NCBI GenBank assembly: GCA_964635065.1
Contig: CAZWMK010000035.1
Location: 1 to 19,337 of the forward strand
Length of the DNA: 19,337 bases
Direction: 5' to 3'
DNA from: CAZWMK01 sp964635065
GTDB taxonomy: Bacteria > Pseudomonadota > Alphaproteobacteria > Sphingomonadales > Sphingomonadaceae
The notes under the pieces were generated by a model. That model was not told where the DNA came from and did not search any database. It was given only the letters and a program-made list of their open reading frames with translations. This document shows, in pieces, positions 1 to 7,386 of this stretch. How positions within the stretch are numbered: the stretch's first letter is position 1; each line of letters starts with the position of its first letter. The position numbers and the translations under genes are program-made.

Positions 1-366
1 CTTGAACCGCGCACGGTCGGCGAAGAGCATTATGCGGTCGCGCGTTCGGTTCAGGAAGTGCTGCAGAAGTACAAGTCGCTGCAGGACATCATCGCCATTC
101 TCGGCATGGACGAACTGTCGGAAGAAGATAAGCTGACGGTCGCCCGCGCCCGCAAGATCCAGCGCTTCCTCAGCCAGCCGTTCCACGTTGCTGAAATCTT
201 CACCGGCTTCCCGGGCAAGTTCGTTCAGCTCGCGGATACCATCAAGGGCTTCAAGGCGATTGTCGCCGGCGAATATGACCACCTCCCCGAAGCGGCCTTC
301 TACATGGTCGGCACCATCGAGGAAGCGGTTGAAAAGGCCCAGAAGATGGCAGCGGAAGCGGCCTGA
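1..366 (+). CDS. atpD: F1 ATP synthase subunit beta, C-terminal part (partial)
   Basis: Only the last 121 residues are present; the gene enters from the left edge already in frame. This is the C-terminal helical domain of the catalytic beta subunit of the F1 sector. Recognisable family text includes SVQEVLQKYKSLQDIIAILG, the DELSEEDK segment that corresponds to the DELSEED lever contacting the gamma and epsilon subunits, and RARKIQRFLSQPFHVAEIFT. The P-loop and catalytic residues lie upstream of the window. The stop TGA (364-366) is followed two bases later by atpC, the usual end of the atp operon, so the two are almost certainly cotranscribed. The protein acts on the cytoplasmic face of the inner membrane. 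Identification is secure. Confidence 0.98.
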   Translation, partial: LEPRTVGEEHYAVARSVQEVLQKYKSLQDIIAILGMDELSEEDKLTVARARKIQRFLSQPFHVAEIFTGFPGKFVQLADTIKGFKAIVAGEYDHLPEAAFYMVGTIEEAVEKAQKMAAEAA

Positions 367-368
367 TC

Positions 369-773
369 ATGGCACTGCGCTTCGAACTCGTCTCGCCTGA
401 GCGCCTTCTGCGCTCAGGCGACGTCCACATGGTGGTGGTCCCCGGCACTGACGGCGACTTCGGTGTGCTTCAGGGCCACGCTCCCTTCATGTCGACGATC
501 CGCCCCGGCGCGATTGCAGTCTATGCGGACAACGCATCGGCTGCGCCGGAACGCATTTTCATCGACGGCGGCTTTGCCGAGGTCAACGACAAGGGTCTGA
601 CAATTCTGGCCGAGGGCGCCATCCCGGTCAGCGATATCGACCCCGCCAAGCTGGCGACCGACCTTGCCAACGCACGCGAAGACGTGAAGCTGGCCAAGAG
701 CGACGCCGAACGTGCCGTTGCAGAAAAGCTGGTCGCCCGCCTCAGCGCGATGCAGGCTGTTGTTCTGAACTGA
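369..773 (+). CDS. atpC: F1 ATP synthase subunit epsilon
   Basis: A 134-residue protein with the N-terminal beta-sandwich of the F1 epsilon subunit: LRFELVSPERLLRSGDVHMV, then PGTDGDFGVLQGHAPFMSTI, followed by a short helical C-terminal region (about residues 90-134). It is part of the central stalk, links gamma to the c-ring and can inhibit ATP hydrolysis. The length is normal for alphaproteobacteria. The start ATG lies two bases after the atpD stop, with a GGAAG-like ribosome site inside the atpD end. It is the last gene of the atp operon. Its final 32 bases overlap, tail to tail, the end of the opposing hydrolase gene; the likely operon terminator lies further downstream at 819-850. Confidence 0.97.
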   Translation: MALRFELVSPERLLRSGDVHMVVVPGTDGDFGVLQGHAPFMSTIRPGAIAVYADNASAAPERIFIDGGFAEVNDKGLTILAEGAIPVSDIDPAKLATDLANAREDVKLAKSDAERAVAEKLVARLSAMQAVVLN

Positions 774-1476
774 TTTTAGCCAATCGTTCAGCGATCAGCG
801 TCAACACCTGATCATTCCAGGGCAGCCCCATGTGGCTGCCCTTTACTTTTGCGCTGACACAATTCGCAGCCTGGGAACTGCACGGCGCCACAATGCCATC
901 GGTTTCCGAATAGATCGACAGGCAGGGCACCGGCGGCAAGTCCTCCAGCTTCGTCTCGATCGGCAGCTGGTCGATGCTGTGTCCGTTGACCCGCTCATAA
1001 AGGCGCCACGCATGATTGGCGCGCAGATCGCCGTTTACTGGCGAGCCGAGTGTGATGACCTGCCGCACCAGATGCGGATCGCGCTTCGCCAGTTCGCGTG
1101 CGTAAAGCCCGCCAAGGCTCCAGCCGATCAGGCTGACAGGGCCGCCGGTCACCGCCGCGCGCTTGACGAGATGTTGCCGCATCGCCTGCATGAGGCCGCG
1201 CCGCAGGCCGATATTGATCCCCTGCTCCCATCCGCTGACATTATAGCCCAGTTTGCGCAGCGCTTGACGCAAAGGACTGGTCAGCGCATCCCCGGCCATG
1301 AAGCCGGGATAAACCACGACCCCATGACCGTCGCCTTTCGACAGTTTCCGGCGCGACAGGCCATGGCCAAGCCACAGTGCATATTCAACCAGCGCACGCC
1401 CTTCAGCGAGAAATTTCCAAATCGAAGGCGCCTGATGTTCAGCCTGGCTGCGACCGTGCGCCTTGCGTTCTGTCAT
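742..1476 (-). CDS. Alpha/beta-hydrolase family protein
   Basis: A 244-residue serine hydrolase of unknown substrate. The fold's nucleophile elbow is GWSLGG with Ser120. Asp193 (YSETDG) and His215 (GSHMGLP) are well placed to complete the triad. The VVVYPGFMAG segment at residues 53-62 resembles the oxyanion-hole strand. There is no signal peptide, so a cytoplasmic enzyme is expected. I chose the ATG at 1474-1476 because it has a GGAGA ribosome site and sits 13 bases after the galU stop; a longer reading frame starting at 1593 would run back into galU. It is the last gene of the argH-lysA-galU operon. Codons 212-220, which include the catalytic His, lie in a perfect inverted repeat that looks like the opposing atp terminator. 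The family is certain; the substrate cannot be inferred. Confidence 0.9.
   Translation of the reverse strand: MTERKAHGRSQAEHQAPSIWKFLAEGRALVEYALWLGHGLSRRKLSKGDGHGVVVYPGFMAGDALTSPLRQALRKLGYNVSGWEQGINIGLRRGLMQAMRQHLVKRAAVTGGPVSLIGWSLGGLYARELAKRDPHLVRQVITLGSPVNGDLRANHAWRLYERVNGHSIDQLPIETKLEDLPPVPCLSIYSETDGIVAPCSSQAANCVSAKVKGSHMGLPWNDQVLTLIAERLAKISSEQQPASR
819..850 (+). terminator. Intrinsic terminator of the atp operon, inside the hydrolase gene
   Basis: AGGGCAGCC (819-827) and GGCTGCCCT (834-842) form a perfect 9-base-pair GC-rich stem with a 6-base loop, followed on the plus strand by TTACTTTT. It begins 46 bases after the atpC stop and faces the right way to end the atp transcript. On the minus strand no T-tract follows the hairpin, so it should not stop transcription of the hydrolase gene. 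This is a prediction from sequence only. Confidence 0.75.
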
Positions 1477-1489
1477 CGCTGTCTCCGGT

Positions 1490-2362
1490 TCATAGCGCGT
1501 CGATGAAAGCCCTGACGGCAGGACCGATATCGGGACGCGACAATGCGACCGCAATGGTGGCCGCCACGTGGCCGGCCTTGTCACCGCAATCATAGCGTGT
1601 GCCGCTGAAGGTCACGCCATGGAAGGGTTGCTGACCGATCAGTTGCGCCATAGCGTCCGTCAGCTGGATTTCGTCCCCTGCCCCGCGCGTCTGCCGCGCC
1701 AGCAGGCCCATGACATCGGGTTGCAGGATGTAGCGACCAATGACAGCAAGATTTGACGGCGCCGTGCCGGGGGCGGGCTTTTCGACCAGACCGCGCACCT
1801 CGGTCAGTTTGTCCGTCTGCGCACCGGGGGTGACGATGCCATAGCGATGGGCATGTTCGGGCGCGACTTCCTGAACCGCGATCAGGTTTCCCCCGGTTTC
1901 GTGATAGGCCGCGACCATTTCGGCCAGACAGCTGGGGCCATGCACGAAATCGTCGGGCAGGAGCACGGCAAAGGGTTCGTCGCCAATGAAATGGCGCGCA
2001 CACCAGACGGCATGCCCCAGCCCCAATGGCTCCTGCTGGCGCGTGAAGACGATATTGCCCGGCGCCAGCCGCGTCGCCAGAAGCACGTCCAGTTCCGCCT
2101 GCTTGTTGCGGCTGCGCAGCAGTGCTTCCAGTTCGCTGGCGACGTCGAAATGATCCTCGATCGCCTTTTTTCCGTGCGCGGTGACAAAGATGATCTGCTC
2201 GATCCCGGCGGCGCGCGCTTCGTCCACGGCATATTGCACCAGCGGTCGATCGACGACGGGCAGCATTTCCTTGGGTACTGCCTTGGTCGCAGGCAGAAAG
2301 CGGGTGCCAAGGCCGCCAACCGGAAAGACGGCCTTGCGAACGGGTTTGTACCGTGCGGTCAT
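1490..2362 (-). CDS. galU: UTP--glucose-1-phosphate uridylyltransferase
   Basis: A 290-residue cytoplasmic enzyme that makes UDP-glucose from UTP and glucose-1-phosphate, a precursor for exopolysaccharide, LPS and glycolipid sugars. The nucleotidyltransferase signature GGLGTRFLPATK is at residues 16-27 and KEMLPVVDRP at 31-40. The metal-binding Asp pair is at 137-138 (LLPDDF). VEKP (193-196), EIQLTDA (231-237) and YDCGDK (257-262) complete the family pattern. The length is typical. The start at 2360-2362 is preceded by an AGGAG ribosome site. The gene begins 25 bases after the end of the lysA reading frame, so it probably belongs to the same transcript, with the hydrolase gene downstream. Nothing is missing. 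Confidence 0.96.
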   Translation of the reverse strand: MTARYKPVRKAVFPVGGLGTRFLPATKAVPKEMLPVVDRPLVQYAVDEARAAGIEQIIFVTAHGKKAIEDHFDVASELEALLRSRNKQAELDVLLATRLAPGNIVFTRQQEPLGLGHAVWCARHFIGDEPFAVLLPDDFVHGPSCLAEMVAAYHETGGNLIAVQEVAPEHAHRYGIVTPGAQTDKLTEVRGLVEKPAPGTAPSNLAVIGRYILQPDVMGLLARQTRGAGDEIQLTDAMAQLIGQQPFHGVTFSGTRYDCGDKAGHVAATIAVALSRPDIGPAVRAFIDAL

Positions 2363-2387
2363 GAGCGCTCCTGTGCGCTTGGAGAAA

Positions 2388-3799
2388 TCAGTCAACGAGC
2401 CAGGGCGCGCGCGGTTCGGTCGCCAGCACCGACTCATAGCTTGGTCGCGGACGCACCACGGCAAAGCGGTCGCCCGCGCTGCCCACGCGGCCAAGGGCGT
2501 AGCCGTCCATCGCGCTGTTGTCAAAGGGCGGTTGGGTCAGCCGCGCGCTGACAGCTTCGGCCAGAACCCGGCCAGCCGCCTGGCGCAGGCCCTGATCGGC
2601 ACCNNNNNNNNNNGGTCGCCCGACACCAGCACTTCAGGGACAAGGAGCCGCGTATTGTAGCTTGATGCCATTGTCGCGCCATAAGCCCCTGCCGTCTGGA
2701 AGACGACGAGATCACCCGGCTCGACCGGCGAAATCTCGCGCCCTTCGGCAAAGGTATCGCCAGTTTCGCACACCGGACCAACCACGGTCGCCACCATCTG
2801 CCCCGCGCGCGGTCGCACGGCGGCAATGCCGTGGTAGGCATCGTAAAGGCTCGGTCGCAACAGATCGTTCATGGCCGCATCGACGATGACGAAGCAGGTC
2901 TGTGCGCCCTGCTTGTTGCGGATGACGCGCGACACAAGAACGCCTGCATTGCCGACAATCAGGCGGCCCGGTTCAAAGATCAGGCGCACGCCCCAATCCC
3001 TGGTCACACGGGCAACCATCGCGCCATAATCGGCAGGCAGTGGCGGTGCCGGGTGATGTGGCGAATAAGGCACGCCCAGCCCTCCGCCCAGATCGGCGCG
3101 TTCAATGCTGTGGCCGGCAGCGCGCAACTCGGCAATCAGGGTGCCGACACGTTCAAACGCGCGCTCCAACGGGCCAAGCGCTGTCAGCTGGCTGCCAATA
3201 TGGACCGCGACGCCAACCGGGTTCAGCCCCGGCAGCGCCGCCGCGCGATCAAAGGCCGCACGCGCATTGTCGATCGGGATACCGAACTTGTTTTCGGCCT
3301 TGCCGGTCGAAATCTTGGCATGTGTTCCGGCATCGACATCGGGGTTGACGCGCCACACGACGGCCACCGTCCGCGCCATAGCCGACGCCACTTCCGACAG
3401 GTCTTCGGCTTCAGGTTCGGATTCCAGGTTGAACTGGTAGATGCCTGCGGCAATCGCCGCCGCCATCTCGTCCCGTGTCTTGCCGACACCGGAAAAAACG
3501 ATGCGTTCGGCAGGAACGCCGGCAGCCAGCGCACGCTTCATCTCGCCAATCGAAACGACATCGGCGCCAGCACCAAGCCGCGCCAATGTCGCAATCACCG
3601 ACAGGTTCGGGTTGGCCTTCACGGCATAGGCGATAAGCGGATTATCGAGCGCGGACAGTGCATCGCGAAACACGGTGAAATGGCGCTCGATTGTCGCTGA
3701 TGCATAGCAGTAAAAGGGCGTGCCGACCTGATCGGCCAGCGCTTCAAGGCTGACATCCTCGGCATGGAGGACGCCGTTCTTCAGGTTGAAATGATCCAT
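2388..3799 (-). CDS. lysA: Diaminopimelate decarboxylase, 3' end interrupted by an assembly gap and foreign block
   Basis: A PLP enzyme that converts meso-diaminopimelate to L-lysine, the last step of the DAP pathway. Residues 1-395 (3799-2614) are intact: PLP lysine K61 in AYAVKANPN, HIGSQ (200-204), GGG (238-240), EPGR (276-279) and the catalytic CETGD (344-348). The body stops at VSGD, where the 10-N gap falls. The missing tail, 26 residues starting RFAVVRPRPSYE and ending PWLVD, is read from 2468 down to the TGA at 2388-2390. Between body and tail lie a moeA-like segment and the gap. Deleting one copy of a 9-base repeat plus the block gives a continuous 421-residue protein, a normal family length. 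The start ATG overlaps the stop of the lipoprotein gene upstream (TGATG). I take the real gene to be intact and the break to be an assembly fault. Confidence 0.92.
2477..2603 (-). pseudogene. moeA: Fragment resembling the N-terminus of molybdopterin molybdenumtransferase (MoeA)
   Basis: Read on the minus strand this segment encodes about 42 residues, including AAGRVLAEAV and QPPFDNSAMDGYAL. The second string is the conserved N-terminal signature of MoeA, the enzyme that inserts molybdate into molybdopterin. The fragment has no start codon, is cut by the N gap at one end and runs in frame into the lysA tail at the other. No other molybdenum cofactor gene is visible nearby. It is more likely a piece of the genome's own or another moeA misjoined here than a real gene fusion. 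Confidence 0.75.
2604..2613. other. Assembly gap (10 N)
   Basis: Ten undetermined bases, probably a placeholder whose true length is unknown. It lies inside lysA, between the body of the gene and the moeA-like fragment. Confidence 0.99.
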
Positions 3800-4041
3800 C
3801 AGTTCCCCGGCGGCAGGTCAAAGGGGTCTTCCGCCCGGGCGCGCGAACGCTTGACCGGATCGTCCACGCGTTCGGGCGCGGACTGCGGGGTGGTTTTCAG
3901 CATTTCTGTTGTCGATAGCGGCGTGCTGTGGCCAACCGGAACGGGCGGCACCTTGCCATCCGCGCGGGCCAGATTGCCCTTGGCGCCACAGGCCGCCAAG
4001 GACAGCACAAGGCCGAGCGGCACAAGGCAGCGCAGCCGCAT
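3799..4041 (-). CDS. Small LptM-like lipoprotein
   Basis: An 80-residue predicted lipoprotein. A short signal peptide (residues 1-17) ends in the lipobox LAAC with the lipidated Cys at 18. The mature start C-G-A-K-G-N-L resembles the CGLKGPL start of LptM (YifL), a small outer-membrane lipoprotein that helps mature the LptD/LptE LPS translocon. The remainder is low-complexity, proline-rich and charged, and probably disordered. Its ATG shares one base with the argH stop, and its TGA shares one base with the lysA start, so three genes are translationally coupled. LptM-type genes commonly sit beside lysine/DAP pathway genes, which supports the call. The short length and weak conservation leave the function inferred rather than certain. 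Confidence 0.85.
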   Translation of the reverse strand: MRLRCLVPLGLVLSLAACGAKGNLARADGKVPPVPVGHSTPLSTTEMLKTTPQSAPERVDDPVKRSRARAEDPFDLPPGN

Positions 4042-5459
4042 CAGGCGATGCCCAGCCGCGCGCGTGCATCCGCAATGCGAACGCGCACCTGCGAAGGCGC
4101 CGTGCCGCCAAAGCTGGTTCGGCTGGCGACCGAGGCTTCGACGCTCAGCACGTCAAAGACGCTGGCGTCGATCCGCGCGTCAATCGCCTGCAGGGTCTCA
4201 AGCGAAAGATCGGCAAGGTCGACGCCTGCGGTCTCGGCGGCCTTCACCGCACGGCCCGTGATGTGATGCGCCTCGCGGAACGGCACAGCGGCGACCCGTA
4301 CCAGCCAGTCGGCCAGATCGGTTGCCGTCGAATAACCACCGGCAGCCGCCGCCCGCATCCGGTCTGTGCGGAAAGTGAGCGTGTCGATCATGCCCGTCAT
4401 CGCCGCGATGCACAGCGCCAGCGTGTCATGCGCCTGGAACACCGGCTCCTTGTCGTCCTGCATGTCCTTGGAATAGGCCAGCGGCAGGCCCTTCATCGTC
4501 ACGGCCAGCGCATGGAAGGCACCAAGCAGGCGCCCAGAATGACCGCGCACCAGTTCGGCGGCATCCGGATTGCGCTTTTGCGGCATGATCGACGAACCGG
4601 TCGAAAAAGCGTCCGGCAAGGACACAAAACCATAGGGCTGGCTGGCCCAGATAATGAATTCCTCCGCCAGCCGCGACAGGTGCAAGCCAGTGATCGACGC
4701 CGCCGACAGATAATCAAGCGCAAAGTCGCGGTCGGATACGGCATCAAGCGAATTGGCGGTCGGCCGGTCAAAGCCAAGTGCCTGCGCCGTCGCCTGCCGG
4801 TCGATCGGAAAGCTGGTGCCGGCCAGTGCGGCCGAACCCAGCGGCGACTCGTTCATCCGCGCGCGCGCATCGGCAAAGCGCGAACGGTCGCGCGCCACCA
4901 TTTCGAAATAGGCCATGAGATGATGGCCCAGCGTAACCGGCTGCGCCACCTGCAAATGGGTAAAGCCCGGCAGGATGGTGTCGGCATGCTCCTCGGCCCG
5001 GTTCAGCAGCGCCAGCTGGAATGCCTTCAGGCCCGCATCGATGGCATCCATCGAATCGCGCACCCAGAGTTTGAAATCGGTCGCCACCTGATCATTGCGC
5101 GAACGCGCCGTGTGCAACCGCCCCGCCGCCGGGCCGATCAGTTCGGCCAGCCGCGCTTCGACATGCATGTGAATATCTTCAAGCGCCGGGTTTTCGACAA
5201 GGCCGCCCGCTTCATATTCGGCTGTCACGGCATGCAGGCCTTCGATGATGCGATCGGCATCGCCGGCATCGATGATGGCCTGCGCCTTCAACATCGCGGC
5301 ATGCGCCAAAGAGCCGCGCAGGTCCTGCTGCCACAAACGTTTGTCAAACCCGATCGACGCGTTAATTTCACGCATCACGGCCGACGGACCTTCGGCGAAC
5401 CGGCCACCCCACATACTGTTGGAGTTTGCTGTGCTATCTGGAACGCTGCGATCACTCAT
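4041..5459 (-). CDS. argH: Argininosuccinate lyase
   Basis: A 472-residue cytoplasmic enzyme of the fumarase/aspartase superfamily that splits argininosuccinate into arginine and fumarate. Landmarks: MWGGRF (16-21), HTARSRNDQ (116-124), THLQ (167-170) and the superfamily signature GSSIMPQKRNPD (288-299), whose flexible loop carries the catalytic Ser. I chose the ATG at 5457-5459, which adds a 15-residue non-conserved N-terminal tail and has a weak GAAG ribosome site. The alternative ATG at 5412-5414 starts exactly at MWGGRF but has no visible ribosome site. With the longer start the gene overlaps the 5' end of the divergent tlpA-like gene by 29 bases. It is first in the argH-lipoprotein-lysA-galU-hydrolase operon. 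Confidence 0.95.
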   Translation of the reverse strand: MSDRSVPDSTANSNSMWGGRFAEGPSAVMREINASIGFDKRLWQQDLRGSLAHAAMLKAQAIIDAGDADRIIEGLHAVTAEYEAGGLVENPALEDIHMHVEARLAELIGPAAGRLHTARSRNDQVATDFKLWVRDSMDAIDAGLKAFQLALLNRAEEHADTILPGFTHLQVAQPVTLGHHLMAYFEMVARDRSRFADARARMNESPLGSAALAGTSFPIDRQATAQALGFDRPTANSLDAVSDRDFALDYLSAASITGLHLSRLAEEFIIWASQPYGFVSLPDAFSTGSSIMPQKRNPDAAELVRGHSGRLLGAFHALAVTMKGLPLAYSKDMQDDKEPVFQAHDTLALCIAAMTGMIDTLTFRTDRMRAAAAGGYSTATDLADWLVRVAAVPFREAHHITGRAVKAAETAGVDLADLSLETLQAIDARIDASVFDVLSVEASVASRTSFGGTAPSQVRVRIADARARLGIA

Positions 5460-6036
5460 CGGACTGCTTCTTCTGGGGGTTTCAGCCTGCGGCGAGCCGC
5501 AGCAAGGCGATACGCAAAACCAGCCCAAGCCGCAAGGCGCAGTCGCACCCGAAACGCCGGGCGGTGCGGCAAAAACGCCGGCGGAAGGCGTGATGCCACC
5601 CGATTCAAGCCATGCCGGCACCCTGCCCCCGGCCATTGCGATCAGCCGGCCCGATGGCCGCACCTTCACGCTGGCGGCCGACCCCAAGGGCCGGCTAACG
5701 CTGGTCAATCTCTGGGCGACATGGTGTGGTCCGTGCAAGGCTGAAATGCCGTCGCTCGACCGTCTGGCAGCAGCGCACGGCGACAGGGTGCGCGTGCTGG
5801 CGGTCAGCCAGGACTTGCAAGGCTGGACACCCATTGACCGCTTTTATGAAACGGCTGGCATCAGCGCACTCGACAAGCTGCTTGATACCGCAGGCGAATT
5901 GCCAATGGCCTATAAAACGCCAGGGTTGCCGTTAACCGTGCTTTACGATGCAAAAGGCCGCGAAGTCTGGCGCTATGCCGGACCGCGGGAATGGGATGCG
6001 CCAGACGCACTGACGCTTATTTTCGGTGATCGCTGA
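5431..6036 (+). CDS. TlpA-family thioredoxin-like lipoprotein
   Basis: A 201-residue thiol-disulfide protein. It starts with GTG at 5431, preceded by a TTGGAG ribosome site six bases upstream; this start gives a clean lipoprotein signal peptide with lipobox VSAC (Cys20). Residues 21-75 form a Pro/Gln-rich linker. The thioredoxin fold follows, with LVNLWATWCGPC carrying the active-site Cys99 and Cys102. Later GLPLTVLYD supplies the cis-proline, and RYAGPREWD lies near the end. Family members reduce or hand on electrons to periplasmic proteins, for example in cytochrome c maturation, but no such partner gene is nearby, so the target is unknown. It is probably tethered to the periplasmic face of a membrane. 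It is divergent from argH and convergent with the GST gene. Confidence 0.92.
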   Translation: MLSGTLRSLIGLLLLGVSACGEPQQGDTQNQPKPQGAVAPETPGGAAKTPAEGVMPPDSSHAGTLPPAIAISRPDGRTFTLAADPKGRLTLVNLWATWCGPCKAEMPSLDRLAAAHGDRVRVLAVSQDLQGWTPIDRFYETAGISALDKLLDTAGELPMAYKTPGLPLTVLYDAKGREVWRYAGPREWDAPDALTLIFGDR

Positions 6037-6054
6037 AACCGCCGCCGGGGCTGG

Positions 6055-6726
6055 TCAGTGCGCCATCACATCGTCGATGCGTGGCAGACGCCAGCTTTCG
6101 CTCTCCGCACGGGCGGCGGCATACCAGTCCTGTATCCACGGGTGAGCGAGAAGCGCCGCGCAATAGTCGCCCGCCGTACCGCCAAGTGTCACGCCATAGC
6201 TGTCGAACCGCGTGGCGACGGCTGAAAACATGATGTCGGCGGCGCCAAATGCGCCGAACAGATAATCGCCGTCCTGCCCGAAGTCCCGCCGCGCCCGTGC
6301 CCACAGCGTCTCGATACGGCGAACATCGGCCAGCGCGTCCGCCGACAGGATATGACGCTCGGTGCGGGCGAGAAGGTTCATCGGACATTCGCGGCGCAGC
6401 GGCATGAAGCCTGCGTGCATTTCCGATGCAATCGAACGGGCAAAGGCCCGTGCTGCCTCGCCCGATGGCCAGTAGCGGTCGCGTCCGACGCGGTCGGCCA
6501 GAAAATCGATAATCGCCAGCGATTCCCAGACCGCGATATCGCCATCATGAAGCGCCGGCACCTTGCCCGATGGCATCAGCACGGGGTTGGACTTTGCTGC
6601 GGCAAAGGCTGCGCTGTCCATCGGGATCAGCACTTCCTCAAAAGGCAGACCCGCCTGTTTGACAGCAAGCCAGCCCCTCAGCGACCAGCTGCTGTAGGCC
6701 TTGTTGGCAATCACCAGTTTCAGCAT
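6055..6726 (-). CDS. Glutathione S-transferase family protein
   Basis: A 223-residue cytosolic GST. The N-terminal thioredoxin-like domain (about residues 1-80) begins LKLVIANKAYSSWSLRGWLA; the Ser/Tyr cluster at residues 11-15 is the likely glutathione-activating site. PSGKVPALHDGD contains the cis-proline, and the VWESLAIIDFL helix carries the E-S glutathione-binding pair. The all-helical C-terminal domain contains FGAADIMFSAVATR, the N-capping-box region of the family. The substrate is unknown. The gene starts 15 bases after the engB stop, with an AGAGGA ribosome site, and so is probably the last gene of the rpmH-yidC-engB transcript. It converges with the tlpA-like gene, separated by 18 bases in which I see no clear terminator. 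Confidence 0.93.
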   Translation of the reverse strand: MLKLVIANKAYSSWSLRGWLAVKQAGLPFEEVLIPMDSAAFAAAKSNPVLMPSGKVPALHDGDIAVWESLAIIDFLADRVGRDRYWPSGEAARAFARSIASEMHAGFMPLRRECPMNLLARTERHILSADALADVRRIETLWARARRDFGQDGDYLFGAFGAADIMFSAVATRFDSYGVTLGGTAGDYCAALLAHPWIQDWYAAARAESESWRLPRIDDVMAH

Positions 6727-6741
6727 CTGCTTGGTCCTCTG

Positions 6742-7386
6742 TCACGAGACCGACGACAACACCGCCGCACGCAGTTCGGGGATACCAAAGCCTTTTTCCG
6801 AGCTGGTGACAAGCAGTTCGGGATAGGCCGCCGGATGCTTGCGCGCCTTTTCCAGCACTGTCTTCGCCACGGCTTCAACCTCGGTCGGCTTCGGCTTGTC
6901 TGCCTTGGTCAGCACGATCTGATAGCTGACGGCAGCGGCATCCATCAGCGACATGATCTCGTCATCCACCGGCTTCAGGCCGTGACGGCTGTCGATGAGG
7001 AGAAGCACGCGCTTCAGGTTCGGGCGTCCGCGCAGATAGTCGAATACCACGCCCTTCCACTTGCGCACCACATCCTTCGGCGCTTCGGCAAAGCCGTAAC
7101 CGGGCATGTCGATCAGCCGGAACAGGCCGGGATCGCCGACTTCGAACACATTCAGTTCCTGCGTGCGGCCCGGCGTATTCGACGTGCGCGCAAGGGCATT
7201 TCTGCCCGTCAGCGCATTCAGCAGCGACGACTTGCCGACGTTGGAACGTCCGGCAAACGCCACTTCAGGCAGCGACGTATCGTCGGGCAGGAACTTCAGC
7301 TGCGGCGCCGACAGGCGGAAATTGACCGGTCCGGCAAAACGCTTGCGGGCTGCCTCGATCAGATCGGGATCGAATTCAGGGTTCAT
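6742..7386 (-). CDS. engB: Ribosome biogenesis GTP-binding protein YihA/YsxC/EngB
   Basis: A 214-residue essential-type GTPase that assists large ribosomal subunit assembly. GTPase motifs are in order: G1 GRSNVGKSS, G2 region TSNTPGRTQ, G3 DMPGYGFA, G4 TKADK and a G5-like TSSEKG. The EVAFAGRSNVGKSSLLNAL block is diagnostic for EngB. The start ATG (7384-7386) overlaps the yidC stop as ATGA, which indicates coupling and rules out the longer reading frame beginning at 7524 inside yidC. The yidC-engB order is common in alphaproteobacteria. The length is normal and all motifs are present. Confidence 0.96.
   Translation of the reverse strand: MNPEFDPDLIEAARKRFAGPVNFRLSAPQLKFLPDDTSLPEVAFAGRSNVGKSSLLNALTGRNALARTSNTPGRTQELNVFEVGDPGLFRLIDMPGYGFAEAPKDVVRKWKGVVFDYLRGRPNLKRVLLLIDSRHGLKPVDDEIMSLMDAAAVSYQIVLTKADKPKPTEVEAVAKTVLEKARKHPAAYPELLVTSSEKGFGIPELRAAVLSSVS

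Larger units (their letters stand above)
2468..2622. repeat. 9-base direct repeat flanking the foreign block in lysA
   Basis: GGTCGCCCG occurs at 2468-2476 and again at 2614-2622, immediately after the Ns. Each copy encodes the same lysA residues (part of S-G-D-R). Collapsing the two copies into one joins lysA in frame. This could be a short overlap created by a wrong contig join, or less likely a target-site duplication. Confidence 0.85.

Noticed and set aside
2388..2603. A genuine MoeA-LysA fusion protein
   Set aside because: The MoeA part is only about 42 residues without a start, the LysA part is only the tail, and the junctions coincide with a direct repeat and an N gap. Misassembly explains it better.
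2477..2613. A transposon insertion with a 9-base target duplication
   Set aside because: There is a 9-base duplication but no inverted terminal repeats, transposase or mobile-element coding is visible in the block; only the unread gap could hide them.
3909..5744. 611-codon frame opposite argH
   Set aside because: It covers the complete argH gene antisense and has the skewed composition of a shadow frame.
6037..6054. A bidirectional terminator between the convergent tlpA-like and GST genes
   Set aside because: The 18-base interval is GC-rich but has no stable stem followed by a T-tract on either strand.
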